Shown here one piece after another: positions 11,379 to 21,111 of a stretch of 64,000 bases of DNA. The stretch covers positions 1 to 64,000 of the forward strand of contig JAENWK010000004.1 of assembly GCA_016650045.1 (NCBI GenBank), written 5' to 3'. Numbering within the stretch: the stretch's first letter is position 1; every line of letters starts with the position of its first letter. Below the pieces are notes generated by a model. The model was not told where the DNA came from and did no database searches. It worked only from the letters and a program-made list of their open reading frames with translations. The translations under genes and the position numbers were made by a program. This DNA is from Eubacteriaceae bacterium (lineage in GTDB: Bacteria; Bacillota; Clostridia; Eubacteriales; Eubacteriaceae).

Positions 11379-12446
11379 CTAAGCAATATTGGTAATGGTT
11401 ATATTTAAAGATGTGTTATCCGATAAAATTATTTCGTAAGGAGTCACTTCAATATCACCATTTTTGAAGATCCGAATTTTTGGTCTCATGCAATAGCTTT
11501 CATAATTCTCAGTAACGATGCCGGTTAAACCATTACTGAGTTTAACACAAGTCCCAATGGGATAGGGAGCAATTTTCCGGATGAATATAGCCACAAGATC
11601 CGGATCAAAATGCACAAGGGAAGATCCCATAATATATTCGATGACTTCGGATGGGTTAACGGCCTTTCGGTAAGGGCGATCGGATGTCATGGCATCATAT
11701 ACATCGGCAATGGCGATGATTCTTCCAAATAAAGAGATATCATCACCTTCAAGGTTATTTGGATATCCGCCGCCGCCGTATTTTTCATGATGGTCACGGA
11801 TCCCGCATTTCGAAGATGCATTGATACCGAATCCTTTTTGCATATAATTATAACCCCCAAAAGAATGCTTCATTAATTCATGGAACTCATCATCGGACAG
11901 AGCGCCATTCTTATTTAAAATTTCTTTACTAACAAATACTTTTCCAATATCATGCAATATAGCACCAACACCCAGGTCACATAAATCTGCTTTTCCCAAG
12001 CCAAGAGCAGTTCCGAGAACAATTGATAAAACAGCAACATTAACGGAGTGAAAATAAGTATAATCGTCAAAGATTTTCAAATCAACCATGTTTACCATTA
12101 TGTCTTTATTTTCAAGAATCTCATCCACAATTAATGGGATTTGATTCTGCATATTCATAAATTTCTGTTTTGAATCTAAGCTCTTTTTATCAGAACAGAT
12201 GAAAACATCTTTAATACTTCTCACAGTCTCAGTTCTCACCCGTTCATTGAGGACATTGACAATTTTGAGATCTTTTGAGATATCATCCTCTATATAAATT
12301 CCATTAAAATTTAATTTTTCGATTCTTTGAATATAATCACGTGTCAAAACAGTGTTTTGAACAAGTACAAGCTCGCCATTTTTCCCGAAAAGGTTATTCC
12401 CAAGCTGCATTCCTTCTCGTAGGCAATAGGTCGGCACAAATCTCAT
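11379..12446 (-). CDS. HD-GYP domain protein (putative c-di-GMP phosphodiesterase)
   Basis: HDIGK, DHHEKYGGGGYP, IIAIADVYDAMTSDRPYR. Confidence 0.93.
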   Translation of the reverse strand: MRFVPTYCLREGMQLGNNLFGKNGELVLVQNTVLTRDYIQRIEKLNFNGIYIEDDISKDLKIVNVLNERVRTETVRSIKDVFICSDKKSLDSKQKFMNMQNQIPLIVDEILENKDIMVNMVDLKIFDDYTYFHSVNVAVLSIVLGTALGLGKADLCDLGVGAILHDIGKVFVSKEILNKNGALSDDEFHELMKHSFGGYNYMQKGFGINASSKCGIRDHHEKYGGGGYPNNLEGDDISLFGRIIAIADVYDAMTSDRPYRKAVNPSEVIEYIMGSSLVHFDPDLVAIFIRKIAPYPIGTCVKLSNGLTGIVTENYESYCMRPKIRIFKNGDIEVTPYEIILSDNTSLNITITNIA

Positions 12447-12497
12447 GAAGCGTTTATCCTTTCTCTTTAAAAATTACAGGGTTATTAACAAATTAAA

Positions 12498-12638
12498 TTA
12501 TTTTTCAAGGTTGCCTTCTGAGCGGATCATTAGCTCCCTGGAAAAATCAATGAGTTCGCTTTTTCTGTTAGCAGGGGCTATAATAACAATGTTTTTTCGC
12601 TTACCCATTTTTATAATTTCATATTCATATTTTTTCAA
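12498..12638 (-). CDS. 46-aa small protein of unknown function, TTG start
   Basis: Reading TTG AAA AAA TAT GAA... gives (M)KKYEYEIIKMGKRKNIVIIAPANRKSELIDFSRELMIRSEGNLEK*; AGGGAG SD about 7 nt upstream; co-oriented upstream of the HD-GYP gene; below the ORF-track length cutoff. Confidence 0.55.
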   Translation of the reverse strand: MKKYEYEIIKMGKRKNIVIIAPANRKSELIDFSRELMIRSEGNLEK

Positions 12639-13045
12639 TTGAATTCTCCCTAATTAAGACTTGGTTCGATTAAAATCATCAAGTTAAGTTTTCTTTAATT
12701 ATAGCATGATTCAATGTAATAATAAATAGGGCTGGTAGATAAAATTTGCACAAATTTATTGGAGTCAAATAGCAATAGTCAGAGGCAAATCACAATTTAA
12801 ACCAGTTAATCATCAGCGTTTTAAAAGAGTTTATTCCAGAAATATAATCATTGATGTCAAAAAAATAATCAACTGGAATCAATGAATATATAATCCAATC
12901 ATAACAGTGAAATATTTATTGTCCATTTTAAAAAAAAGCGGGATTTTTCAACATTAATTTAAAAATAAGTTTCCTTCTTTTTGTTTTGGGTATATAATGT
13001 ACATGTTAGATAGAACAAATATTTTAGAAAAGAAGGAGAATATTT

Positions 13046-13612
13046 ATGAAGACGAAAGTAATTTTGGTATCGTTAATTGTACTTGTAACCTTATTGGCAG
13101 GTTGTTCTCAGGCTCCGGCAACAACTGAAAAAGAAACGAGCACTGAAACGAAAACAGACGTGGTAACCACAGCCTCATTAGTTGATAATCAAACTGCATT
13201 TCAAAATGCTATTAGCGCAGAAGGCACGTGGATTATTGCTACAACAAAAGATTTAACATTTGATCAGGGTCTCGTACTTGATGGCACATTTTTAAATGGC
13301 AAACAAGATGCCAATGGTGCAGATGTTACCCAACGAAAAATTGCAGCTTACACCCAGGATGATAACAGAAATGTAACGGCCAGATTTGTTATTACAGCAC
13401 CAACATTAACGATCAATAGTCCTAAAGCAAGTTTTGAACATGGAACATTTGTCGGTGATATCTATGTTAATGTGATTGATTTCCAATTGAAAGATGCTAA
13501 AGTAGAAGGAAATATTTACTTTAATAGTGCAGAAACACAAGCTTCATTCAAAATGGATGCTACAAGCTCAGTTAGTGGAGTCCAGGAATTAAATCCTAAT
13601 CCAACAGTTTAA
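13046..13612 (+). CDS. Putative lipoprotein, unknown function
   Basis: Lipobox LLAGC after a signal peptide; Ser/Thr-rich linker; repetitive beta-type C-terminus; RBS aaggaga. Confidence 0.75.
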   Translation: MKTKVILVSLIVLVTLLAGCSQAPATTEKETSTETKTDVVTTASLVDNQTAFQNAISAEGTWIIATTKDLTFDQGLVLDGTFLNGKQDANGADVTQRKIAAYTQDDNRNVTARFVITAPTLTINSPKASFEHGTFVGDIYVNVIDFQLKDAKVEGNIYFNSAETQASFKMDATSSVSGVQELNPNPTV

Positions 13613-13633
13613 AATTTCATAGTTAAAATTTTA

Positions 13634-13686
13634 AAAACCTCTAAATTGAAACTTCGCAACATCATCAATTTAGAGGTTTTCATTTT
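13634..13686 (+). terminator. Rho-independent terminator after the lipoprotein
   Basis: AAACCTCTAAATTGA...TCAATTTAGAGGTTTT. Confidence 0.75.
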
Positions 13687-13821
13687 AAATGAAAGAACCG
13701 AAGCAATGACATGTTTGGTTTTTTTTTACGAAGAATGGTCAGTGCAAAGTACTGCCAAATGATTGCTATCTATTTAGTGCTTTTATAAAAATATAAATGA
13801 GTCATACTCCGGAGGTTAATA

Positions 13822-15747
13822 ATGGAAAAGAACATTGTCGTTTTAGGGGCCGGATATTCGGGCATTCTAATTGCAAAAAAACTTGCAAAGCGCTTAAAAA
13901 AGCAAACAGATGTGAAGATAACTTTAATTGATAAAAAAAGCTATCATACTATGCTTACCGAGTTACACGAGGTTGCAGCGAATCGCGTGGAAGAAGACAG
14001 TATCAGAATCAGTATAAAACGTATTTTTGAAGGCCGAAAAGTTGATGTAAAAATTGATACCATTACAAATATAGATTATGATAATAAAACTTTAACTGGG
14101 AAAAACACCAGCTATCACTATGACTATCTTGTCCTCGCTTCAGGTTCACGCCCAACATTTTTTGGTGTGCCCGGTGCCGAGGAATTTTCATATCAACTTT
14201 GGTCCTACGAAGATGCAGTGAAGATTAAAGGGCATATTTTTGATATGTTCACCAAAGCTTTACAGGAAACAGATCCAAAGGAAAAACAGAAAATTCTTAG
14301 CTTTCATGTTTTAGGTGCTGGATTTACCGGTGTTGAAATGGTCGGGGAACTTGCTGAATGGATTCCAATTCTCTGTGAAGAATTTGAAATTGATCGTGAA
14401 ATGGTGGAAATTACCATTGTTGATATATTGGACAGAGTTGTTCCAAATTTATCTGAAGAGCTCTCGGAAAAAGCAAAGAGACGATTAGAAAAGATGGGCG
14501 TAACCGTTATGCTAAAAACTGCGGTTGAGGCCATTGGTGAAAATTATATAGGCCTTAAACAAGGTGAAAAGCATATCGAGCTTGAAACAAAAACTGTTAT
14601 ATGGACATGCGGCATCGAAAGTTCGGAAATTGCCAAGAAATCGGTTCAATTGGAGCAGGTTGGAAGAGCTCGGATTAAAACTGATGAATTTTTACAGGCT
14701 GAAGGTCGAAATGATGTATTTATTGCAGGGGATAATATGTTTTTTATTCCCGAAGGACAGAAACTGCCAGTGCCTCAAATGGTTGAAAACTGTGAACAAT
14801 CGTCTGACATCGTAGCCCATAATTTATCCAGTGCCATCACTGGCGATGGGGAAATGAAAAAATACGAACCCAAGTTTCATGGCGTTATGGTCAGTATTGG
14901 TGGGCGCTATGGCATTTCTTATGTTGGTACCCAAAATAAGAAATTTGCATTGCCTTCATTTCTCTCTCAATTTGTAAAGCATTTTATAAATATCATTTAT
15001 TTTATTCAAATTCTAGGATGGAATAAAGTCTTTAGTTATATGAGACATGAGTTTTTCACCATCAGGAATCGTCGCAGCTTTGTCGGCGGGCATTTTTCAA
15101 ATCGAACCCCAAGCTTTTTATTAGTACCGCTTCGGATCTTTTTAGGTGCTTTCTGGATTTTTGAAGGTGTAAAAAAAGTTAACGATGGCTGGCTTCAATC
15201 TCCGAAGCTGACAGTGTTCTTTAAAGGGGCAAATGATTTATTTAACCAAATTGTATACGCCGCTCCTGGAGGTGATGCTGTTTCCAGTGCCACTGCAACA
15301 GCTGGTGCGCCTGCAGCAGCAGGCACCTTACTTATTAATTGGAATATCTTAGGTCTCTTTAAAGTCATTGTTATCCAAACCACGGACATTGCAATTAAAC
15401 TTCAAGTCGGTTTAATGGATTGGTTTAATAACACATTTATTTTAAGCAGCGGCGGTTCAGAGGTGTTTTTTCAGTCAGTAATCGTCTATTCCGAAATAAT
15501 TGTTGGAATACTTTTATTGTTAGGGTTATTTACAACTGTTTCAGCCCTTTATTCGATTGTCCTTGAAGGTTTATTTGTTTCAACAACAGGACTTTACCTG
15601 AGCACATGGTGGATGGCTTTTGCAGCGATCGCTCTTATTATTGGAGGAGGAAGAGTTTTCGGCCTTGATTATTATGTGATGCCATGGTTGAAAAAGCATT
15701 ATAAGAATCTAAAAATTGTCCGGAAACTATATATATACAATGATTAA
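13822..15747 (+). CDS. ndh2: Type II NADH dehydrogenase (NDH-2) fused to a C-terminal DoxX-like membrane domain
   Basis: VVLGAGYSGILIAKKL, FHVLGAGFTGVEMVGEL, AGDNMFF dinucleotide motifs; about 220-aa C-terminal multi-TM region. Confidence 0.88.
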   Translation: MEKNIVVLGAGYSGILIAKKLAKRLKKQTDVKITLIDKKSYHTMLTELHEVAANRVEEDSIRISIKRIFEGRKVDVKIDTITNIDYDNKTLTGKNTSYHYDYLVLASGSRPTFFGVPGAEEFSYQLWSYEDAVKIKGHIFDMFTKALQETDPKEKQKILSFHVLGAGFTGVEMVGELAEWIPILCEEFEIDREMVEITIVDILDRVVPNLSEELSEKAKRRLEKMGVTVMLKTAVEAIGENYIGLKQGEKHIELETKTVIWTCGIESSEIAKKSVQLEQVGRARIKTDEFLQAEGRNDVFIAGDNMFFIPEGQKLPVPQMVENCEQSSDIVAHNLSSAITGDGEMKKYEPKFHGVMVSIGGRYGISYVGTQNKKFALPSFLSQFVKHFINIIYFIQILGWNKVFSYMRHEFFTIRNRRSFVGGHFSNRTPSFLLVPLRIFLGAFWIFEGVKKVNDGWLQSPKLTVFFKGANDLFNQIVYAAPGGDAVSSATATAGAPAAAGTLLINWNILGLFKVIVIQTTDIAIKLQVGLMDWFNNTFILSSGGSEVFFQSVIVYSEIIVGILLLLGLFTTVSALYSIVLEGLFVSTTGLYLSTWWMAFAAIALIIGGGRVFGLDYYVMPWLKKHYKNLKIVRKLYIYND

Positions 15748-16714
15748 TCATAATTTATCCGAGAAAATTGAATATAAACGTTCACTGGAAGCAGTGAACC
15801 TTTTAATTAAACAGAGTTTATTGCAAACAGATGAAATATTTTCAGAAATTATGCAACATTTAACACAGGAAAGCGGCAAGAATTTAAGAGCAATGTTGTT
15901 GCTCGTAACTTCAACTGACGAGGACGGTTTTGTATCTCAAAATGCTGTGGTTGCAGCAGCAGCTTTGGAGATATTGCACCTTGCAACTTTAGTTCATGAT
16001 GATATTATTGATGAAGCCCAGACACGGCGGGGTCAATTAAGTGTTCAAAGCCGATTCGGGAAAAAGCAGGCGGTCATATGTGGCGATTACCTATTTTGTA
16101 AGTGCTTTTCAATGGTATCGGAAATGTCAGCGGAATATCCAGATAAGCTAAAAGAATTTTCCAGTGCAATGACAAAAATCTGTTTAGGAGAGTTACGGCA
16201 ATTTAAGCACAATGCAGATACTGATCTCAGTGTTCGTAACTACCTTAAAATAATTGCGGGAAAAACTTCCGCTCTATTTTCACTGGCAATGTACTCTGGA
16301 GCAGTCCTAAGCGGTGACTCCGAAAAAGACGCGCGTTTTATGGGACGAATAGGGTTCAAAATGGGAATGATCTTTCAAATTTTAGATGATTGTGCTGATT
16401 ATGAAGGGAATTTTGAAGTTTCCAAAAAATCAGTCAAACATGATCTTGCCGAAGATGTGATAACACTTCCTCTCATTTATGCGTTTTTTAAAAATCCTGC
16501 ACTTAAAGCCCGGGTGCAAGATCAACAATTATCTATACCAGAGATAAACGACATCATAACCGAAGTTAAAAACCTTGGTGGAGTCTCTATGGCCTTGGAT
16601 TTGGCGGAAAAATATTATATAAAAACGAAAAAAATGATTGAGTCTCTGCCCGATCAAAAGAAACGATTGGAAATAAGTAAGATACTCGAAAAAATATGGA
16701 AAGGTGCTCATTAA
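15740..16714 (+). CDS. Polyprenyl diphosphate synthase
   Basis: LVHDDIIDEA and ILDDCADYEG Asp-rich motifs; ATG overlaps the ndh2 stop. Confidence 0.93.
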   Translation: MINHNLSEKIEYKRSLEAVNLLIKQSLLQTDEIFSEIMQHLTQESGKNLRAMLLLVTSTDEDGFVSQNAVVAAAALEILHLATLVHDDIIDEAQTRRGQLSVQSRFGKKQAVICGDYLFCKCFSMVSEMSAEYPDKLKEFSSAMTKICLGELRQFKHNADTDLSVRNYLKIIAGKTSALFSLAMYSGAVLSGDSEKDARFMGRIGFKMGMIFQILDDCADYEGNFEVSKKSVKHDLAEDVITLPLIYAFFKNPALKARVQDQQLSIPEINDIITEVKNLGGVSMALDLAEKYYIKTKKMIESLPDQKKRLEISKILEKIWKGAH

Positions 16715-16720
16715 GAGGTG

Positions 16721-17638
16721 ATGCTTATTCTAAAGAGATTTTTAAAATACGTAGAGATACAAACGAAAATTGCAAGTTTGTTACCTTTCTTACTTGGCTT
16801 AGGCTATGTTCTTTATGTCTATGGACAGTTTAGTATCATCAATACCGTGCTATTTTTCGCTTCCATGCTGTTTTTTGATATGGCAACCACAGCTCTGAAT
16901 AATTATATTGATATAAAAACAAATGGTAAGGAGCTGCAGTTTTCGAAAATAATTGCAAAACGGATATTTTTCATATTACTGATCCTGGCCATACTGGCAG
17001 GGATATGTCTCGTTTTAAATACCAGCCTTATCGTCTTGTTTTGTGGAGGTCTTTGTTTCGCAGTCGGGATATTCTATACCTTTGGGCCTGCTCCTATTTC
17101 ACGTATGCCCTTAGGTGAGATTTTCTCAGGAATTTTTATGGGCTTTTTTATTCCATTTTTAGTTGTCTTTATCAATGCACCAGGGGACAGTCTGGTTTAT
17201 TTCTCCTTAAACAACTGGATATTACAGCTTTGGTTTAATTTGGCAGGTTTATTACAGCTTGGAATTATTACCATACCGGCCATTTGTGGCATTGCAAATA
17301 TAATGCTTGCAAATAATATTTGTGATGTTGAGGAAGACATTAAAGTTAACCGCTTTACTTTACCTTACTACATTGGAAATCAAAACGCACTGAGCCTCTT
17401 CGCAGGTTTGTATTATCTGGGATTTGCAGCGATCATAGCCATCGCACTTCTGAAAATATTGCCGATTTATGTGCTTTTTGTTTTGCTTGCTTTGATCATC
17501 GTTCAAAAAAATATAGTGGTTTTTAGAAAGCAGCAGTCCAAAGAAAAAACTTTTGCTTTGAGTGTTCAAAACTTAGTGCTTACTTTACTGCCGCTAATCA
17601 TCGTTATGGTTACTGCTGGAATATTTGTAATTAATTGA
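16721..17638 (+). CDS. UbiA-family prenyltransferase (MenA/DmkA-like)
   Basis: NNYIDIKTNG (N-x-x-x-D type motif), multi-TM, FGPAPISRMPLGEI; follows the polyprenyl synthase. Confidence 0.85.
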   Translation: MLILKRFLKYVEIQTKIASLLPFLLGLGYVLYVYGQFSIINTVLFFASMLFFDMATTALNNYIDIKTNGKELQFSKIIAKRIFFILLILAILAGICLVLNTSLIVLFCGGLCFAVGIFYTFGPAPISRMPLGEIFSGIFMGFFIPFLVVFINAPGDSLVYFSLNNWILQLWFNLAGLLQLGIITIPAICGIANIMLANNICDVEEDIKVNRFTLPYYIGNQNALSLFAGLYYLGFAAIIAIALLKILPIYVLFVLLALIIVQKNIVVFRKQQSKEKTFALSVQNLVLTLLPLIIVMVTAGIFVIN

Positions 17639-17663
17639 CGGTATAGTTCAAATATGGTAATAT
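17635..17663 (+). promoter_or_regulatory. SigA-type promoter for the thiamine operon
   Basis: TTGACG-17 nt-TAATAT, overlapping the preceding stop codon. Confidence 0.55.
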
Positions 17664-17679
17664 AAATAGTAAGTAAATA

Positions 17680-17766
17680 CATGGGGAGCTTGTAAACAGG
17701 CTGAGAGGAAGTCATCGACCTTCGACCCTTATTACCTGATTTGGATAATACCAACGGAGGGACGAA
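17680..17766 (+). promoter_or_regulatory. TPP (thi-box) riboswitch
   Basis: ATGGGGAGC..GGCTGAGAGGAAG...CGACCCTTATTACCTGATTTGGATAATACCAACGGAGGGA matches the TPP aptamer core. Confidence 0.95.
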
Positions 17767-17788
17767 ACATTAAAATTGTGATGATTAT

Positions 17789-17828
17789 TAGTGGGAAGTG
17801 CCAGTTGGTATTTCCCACTATTTTTTTT
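17789..17828 (+). terminator. Terminator of the TPP riboswitch expression platform
   Basis: TAGTGGGAA...TTCCCACTATTTTTTTT. Confidence 0.85.
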
Positions 17829-17843
17829 GAGGAGAGGAACATC

Positions 17844-19040
17844 ATGAAAGACAAAAAAGTTTCGTTGCTCGGCAGCGGTTTGATTTGGTTCGGAGCTGCT
17901 GTATCCATTGCAGAGATTTTAGCCGGAACCCTCATTGCACCGTTAGGTTTCGAAAAGGGTGTCACTGCCATTATACTTGGTCATATCATTGGATGCGTTT
18001 TGCTGTTTCTGGCAGCGTTTATTGGAGCAAAAACTGAAAAAAGCGCCATGGAAACGGTGAAAGGTTCATTTGGTCAAAAAGGATCCATACTGTTTTCCGT
18101 GCTGAATATCACCCAGCTTGTGGGATGGATCGCCGTCATGATTATTGCTGGTGCAAAAGCAGCCAGTGTTATCTTTGATGCACCATTCAATATCCCGGGC
18201 ACTATATTTTGGAGCCTTATCATCGGTGCTTTTATTTTGCTGTGGCTGTTGGTTGGAATTAAAAATTCCAGTACCCTGAATATGGTTGCAATGAGCGCGT
18301 TGTTTCTGTCAACAATAGTTCTCAGCGCAGTCGTGTTTAAAGGCAGTGCCATTGGTGCAACTGGGGGGTTGAGTTTTGGATCAGCGGTGGAATTATCAGT
18401 GGCAATGCCCCTTTCCTGGCTTCCACTAATTTCCGATTATGTAAAAATTGCCAAAGAACCCAAAAAGTCAGCGGTACTAAGCACCGCAGTTTATTTTTTA
18501 ACAAGTTCCTGGATGTATATTATTGGTTTGGGAGCTGCACTTTTTACGGGACAATCCGATATTGCTCAGATTATGTTACAGGCTGGTTTGGGATTAATCG
18601 GCGTGATTATTATCATTTTTTCTACAGTAACTACTACCTATTTGGATGCTTATTCCGCCGGAGTGAGTTTCACCAGTATTTCAAAAAAAGTTCAGGATAA
18701 ATGGATTGCCATCATTGTCTGCGTCGTTGGTGTATTTTTGGCAATTGTTACTCCCATTGAGCAATATCAGAATTTTTTATATTTGATTGGTTCGGTATTT
18801 GCACCAATGACCGCCATTTTAATCACTGATTTCTTTATCTTGAAAAAGGATTATTCAAACCAAATGGTTAACATTACCAACCTTATACTATGGGCAATCG
18901 GCTTCATCATCTATCGAATGTTCATGGTTATGGATACCCCGGTAGGAAGTACTTTACCGGTGATGATCGTTATCGGCATTTTATGTATTTTAGTAAATGG
19001 AGGAAAAATTTATGCTCAAAAATACGTTTCTAAAAGTTAA
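17844..19040 (+). CDS. cytX: Putative hydroxymethylpyrimidine transporter CytX
   Basis: GSGLIWFGAAVSIAEILAGTLIAPLGF; NCS1-family topology; TPP riboswitch upstream. Confidence 0.88.
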   Translation: MKDKKVSLLGSGLIWFGAAVSIAEILAGTLIAPLGFEKGVTAIILGHIIGCVLLFLAAFIGAKTEKSAMETVKGSFGQKGSILFSVLNITQLVGWIAVMIIAGAKAASVIFDAPFNIPGTIFWSLIIGAFILLWLLVGIKNSSTLNMVAMSALFLSTIVLSAVVFKGSAIGATGGLSFGSAVELSVAMPLSWLPLISDYVKIAKEPKKSAVLSTAVYFLTSSWMYIIGLGAALFTGQSDIAQIMLQAGLGLIGVIIIIFSTVTTTYLDAYSAGVSFTSISKKVQDKWIAIIVCVVGVFLAIVTPIEQYQNFLYLIGSVFAPMTAILITDFFILKKDYSNQMVNITNLILWAIGFIIYRMFMVMDTPVGSTLPVMIVIGILCILVNGGKIYAQKYVSKS

Positions 19041-19836
19041 AGAAAAAACGCCACTGGTCCACTGTATTACAAACTATGTAACCGTCAATGATTGTGCCAA
19101 CAGTTTACTGGCCTGTGGAGGCTCTCCGATTATGGCTGATGATATTGGTGAAGTGGAAGAAATCACATCGATTTGCAATAGTTTATGCATAAACATTGGA
19201 ACCCTCAATGAAAGGACGATCCGGTCCATGTTGGCGGCAGGCAAAAAAGCCAATGCCCTCACTCATCCTGTGGTTCTTGACCCGGTCGGTGCCGGTGCTT
19301 CTTCATTGCGTACGTCCACCACCTTTAATCTCATTAAACAAATTGATTTTTCAGTCATTCGAGGTAATATTTCCGAGATTAAAACGGTTGCCCAGGGTGC
19401 GGGAACAACCAAAGGTGTTGATGCCGATGCCAGTGATGCTGTAACTGGAGAAAACCTTGAGGATACCATTGCCTTTGCAAAAAAACTAAGTGAAAAAACA
19501 AAATCGGTTATTGCCATTACAGGGGCCATCGATATTGTGGCCGATAGTCAAAAAGCCTATGTGATTAGCAATGGCAATGCCCTGATGTCAAAGGTTTCTG
19601 GCACAGGATGTATGCTTTCTGTCATTATTGCCGCTTTTTGTGGGGCAAATCCCACAGAGATTCTTGACGCAACAGCTACCGCAGTCTGTTTCATGGGTCT
19701 ATGCGGCGAACTGGCCTATGATCAGTTAATAAAAACCGGTGGTGGGACTTCATCTTATCGAACCACTCTCATCGATTTCATGAGTCAGGTGACTCCTGAG
19801 ATTTTAGAAGGAGGAGCGAAAATTGAAAGTCGATAA
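19012..19836 (+). CDS. thiM: Hydroxyethylthiazole kinase
   Basis: PLVHCITNYVTVNDCANSLLACGGSPIMADD; GTGCMLS. Confidence 0.96.
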   Translation: MLKNTFLKVKEKTPLVHCITNYVTVNDCANSLLACGGSPIMADDIGEVEEITSICNSLCINIGTLNERTIRSMLAAGKKANALTHPVVLDPVGAGASSLRTSTTFNLIKQIDFSVIRGNISEIKTVAQGAGTTKGVDADASDAVTGENLEDTIAFAKKLSEKTKSVIAITGAIDIVADSQKAYVISNGNALMSKVSGTGCMLSVIIAAFCGANPTEILDATATAVCFMGLCGELAYDQLIKTGGGTSSYRTTLIDFMSQVTPEILEGGAKIESR

Positions 19837-20464
19837 AAAATCACTGCTCTTATACGCCGTGACTGATCGCATGTGGCTAGGAAGCAATTCACTTTCGGTT
19901 CAGGTTGAAGCTGCCATTAAATCCGGAGTTACGTTTCTGCAGCTTAGAGAAAAGAACCTTAATTTCGAAGATTTTTTAAAACAGGCCAAAGAAATAAAAG
20001 CTCTTACCGATGAATACCGAATTCCATTTGTCATCAATGACAACGTCGATGTTGCTCTGGCCTGCGGTGCCGATGGGGTTCATGTGGGACAAAGTGATAT
20101 GAAAGCCAGAGATGTGCGAAAGCTTATCGGCGAGGATAAAATTCTGGGTGTTTCGGTTCGCACTGTTGACCAGGCGATTTTAGCTCAAAAAAACGGAGCC
20201 GATTATCTGGGTGTTGGGGCCATGTTTTCCACAGCTACAAAGTCAGATGCAGATACTGTGACCTTTGATACCATCAAGGAAATATGCGCTGCGGTCACCA
20301 TTCCCGTGGTTGCCATTGGCGGCATCGATGAAAAAAACGTTTTATTGCTTTCAGGCAGTGGGATTGAAGGAATCGCCGTTGTTTCGGCGATTTTTGCCAA
20401 GTCGGATATCGCTGATGCAACGGCTAAATTACGACAGCTTACGGAAATAATGGTGCAACAATGA
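19823..20464 (+). CDS. thiE: Thiamine phosphate synthase
   Basis: LYAVTDR, FLQLREKN, VHVGQSDM, IPVVAIGGI. Confidence 0.96.
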   Translation: MKVDKKSLLLYAVTDRMWLGSNSLSVQVEAAIKSGVTFLQLREKNLNFEDFLKQAKEIKALTDEYRIPFVINDNVDVALACGADGVHVGQSDMKARDVRKLIGEDKILGVSVRTVDQAILAQKNGADYLGVGAMFSTATKSDADTVTFDTIKEICAAVTIPVVAIGGIDEKNVLLLSGSGIEGIAVVSAIFAKSDIADATAKLRQLTEIMVQQ

Positions 20465-21111
20465 AAATAAAAGGGGCGATTTTCGACTTTGACGGAACAT
20501 TGCTTGACTCCATGGGAATTTGGCTTGACCTCGGAGAAAGATATCTCAAATGGAAAGGGCTTACCCCGGCTTCCAATTTATATGAGCACCTCAAGTCACT
20601 GAGTCTTTTGGAAGCGGCCCAATATTTCCAAAAAGAATATGGTCTTCTAATCAGTGAGAAAACCATTATTGGGGAGATTAATACTCTGATGGAAAACGAC
20701 TATCGGAATACGCTTTTACTCAAGGATTCTGCTGAAGGGTTTTTGCGAAAACTGAAAAATGCCAAGGTTAAGATGGTGATTGCCACAGCCATCGAAAGAC
20801 CTCTGGTCGAGGCAGCGCTGAACCGACTAAAGATTGCCGATTATTTTTGCGGAATCATTACCTGCAGTGAAGCCGGTTTTGGAAAAGACAGTCCGAAAAT
20901 TTTTTCAAAGGCTTTGGAACTCCTGGATACTTCGAAAAATGAAACCGTGGTATTTGAGGATGCGCTTCACGCCATTCAAACAGCGAAATCTGTGGGCTTT
21001 TTAGTAGCAGCGGTTTATGACAAAAGTGCCGAAATAGATGAAGAGGAAATTAAGTCAGCCGCTGATTGGTATCTTAATTCCTTCGATGAATGGGAGATGA
21101 ATGAAGGATGA
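20461..21111 (+). CDS. HAD-family hydrolase (beta-PGM-like) inside the thiamine operon
   Basis: [32 protein letters not shown]. Confidence 0.88.
   Translation: MKIKGAIFDFDGTLLDSMGIWLDLGERYLKWKGLTPASNLYEHLKSLSLLEAAQYFQKEYGLLISEKTIIGEINTLMENDYRNTLLLKDSAEGFLRKLKNAKVKMVIATAIERPLVEAALNRLKIADYFCGIITCSEAGFGKDSPKIFSKALELLDTSKNETVVFEDALHAIQTAKSVGFLVAAVYDKSAEIDEEEIKSAADWYLNSFDEWEMNEG

Noticed and set aside
12445-12642. + strand 65-aa ORF
   Set aside because: The opposite strand has a better supported small ORF with SD in the same interval, and this ORF begins inside the HD-GYP gene start.
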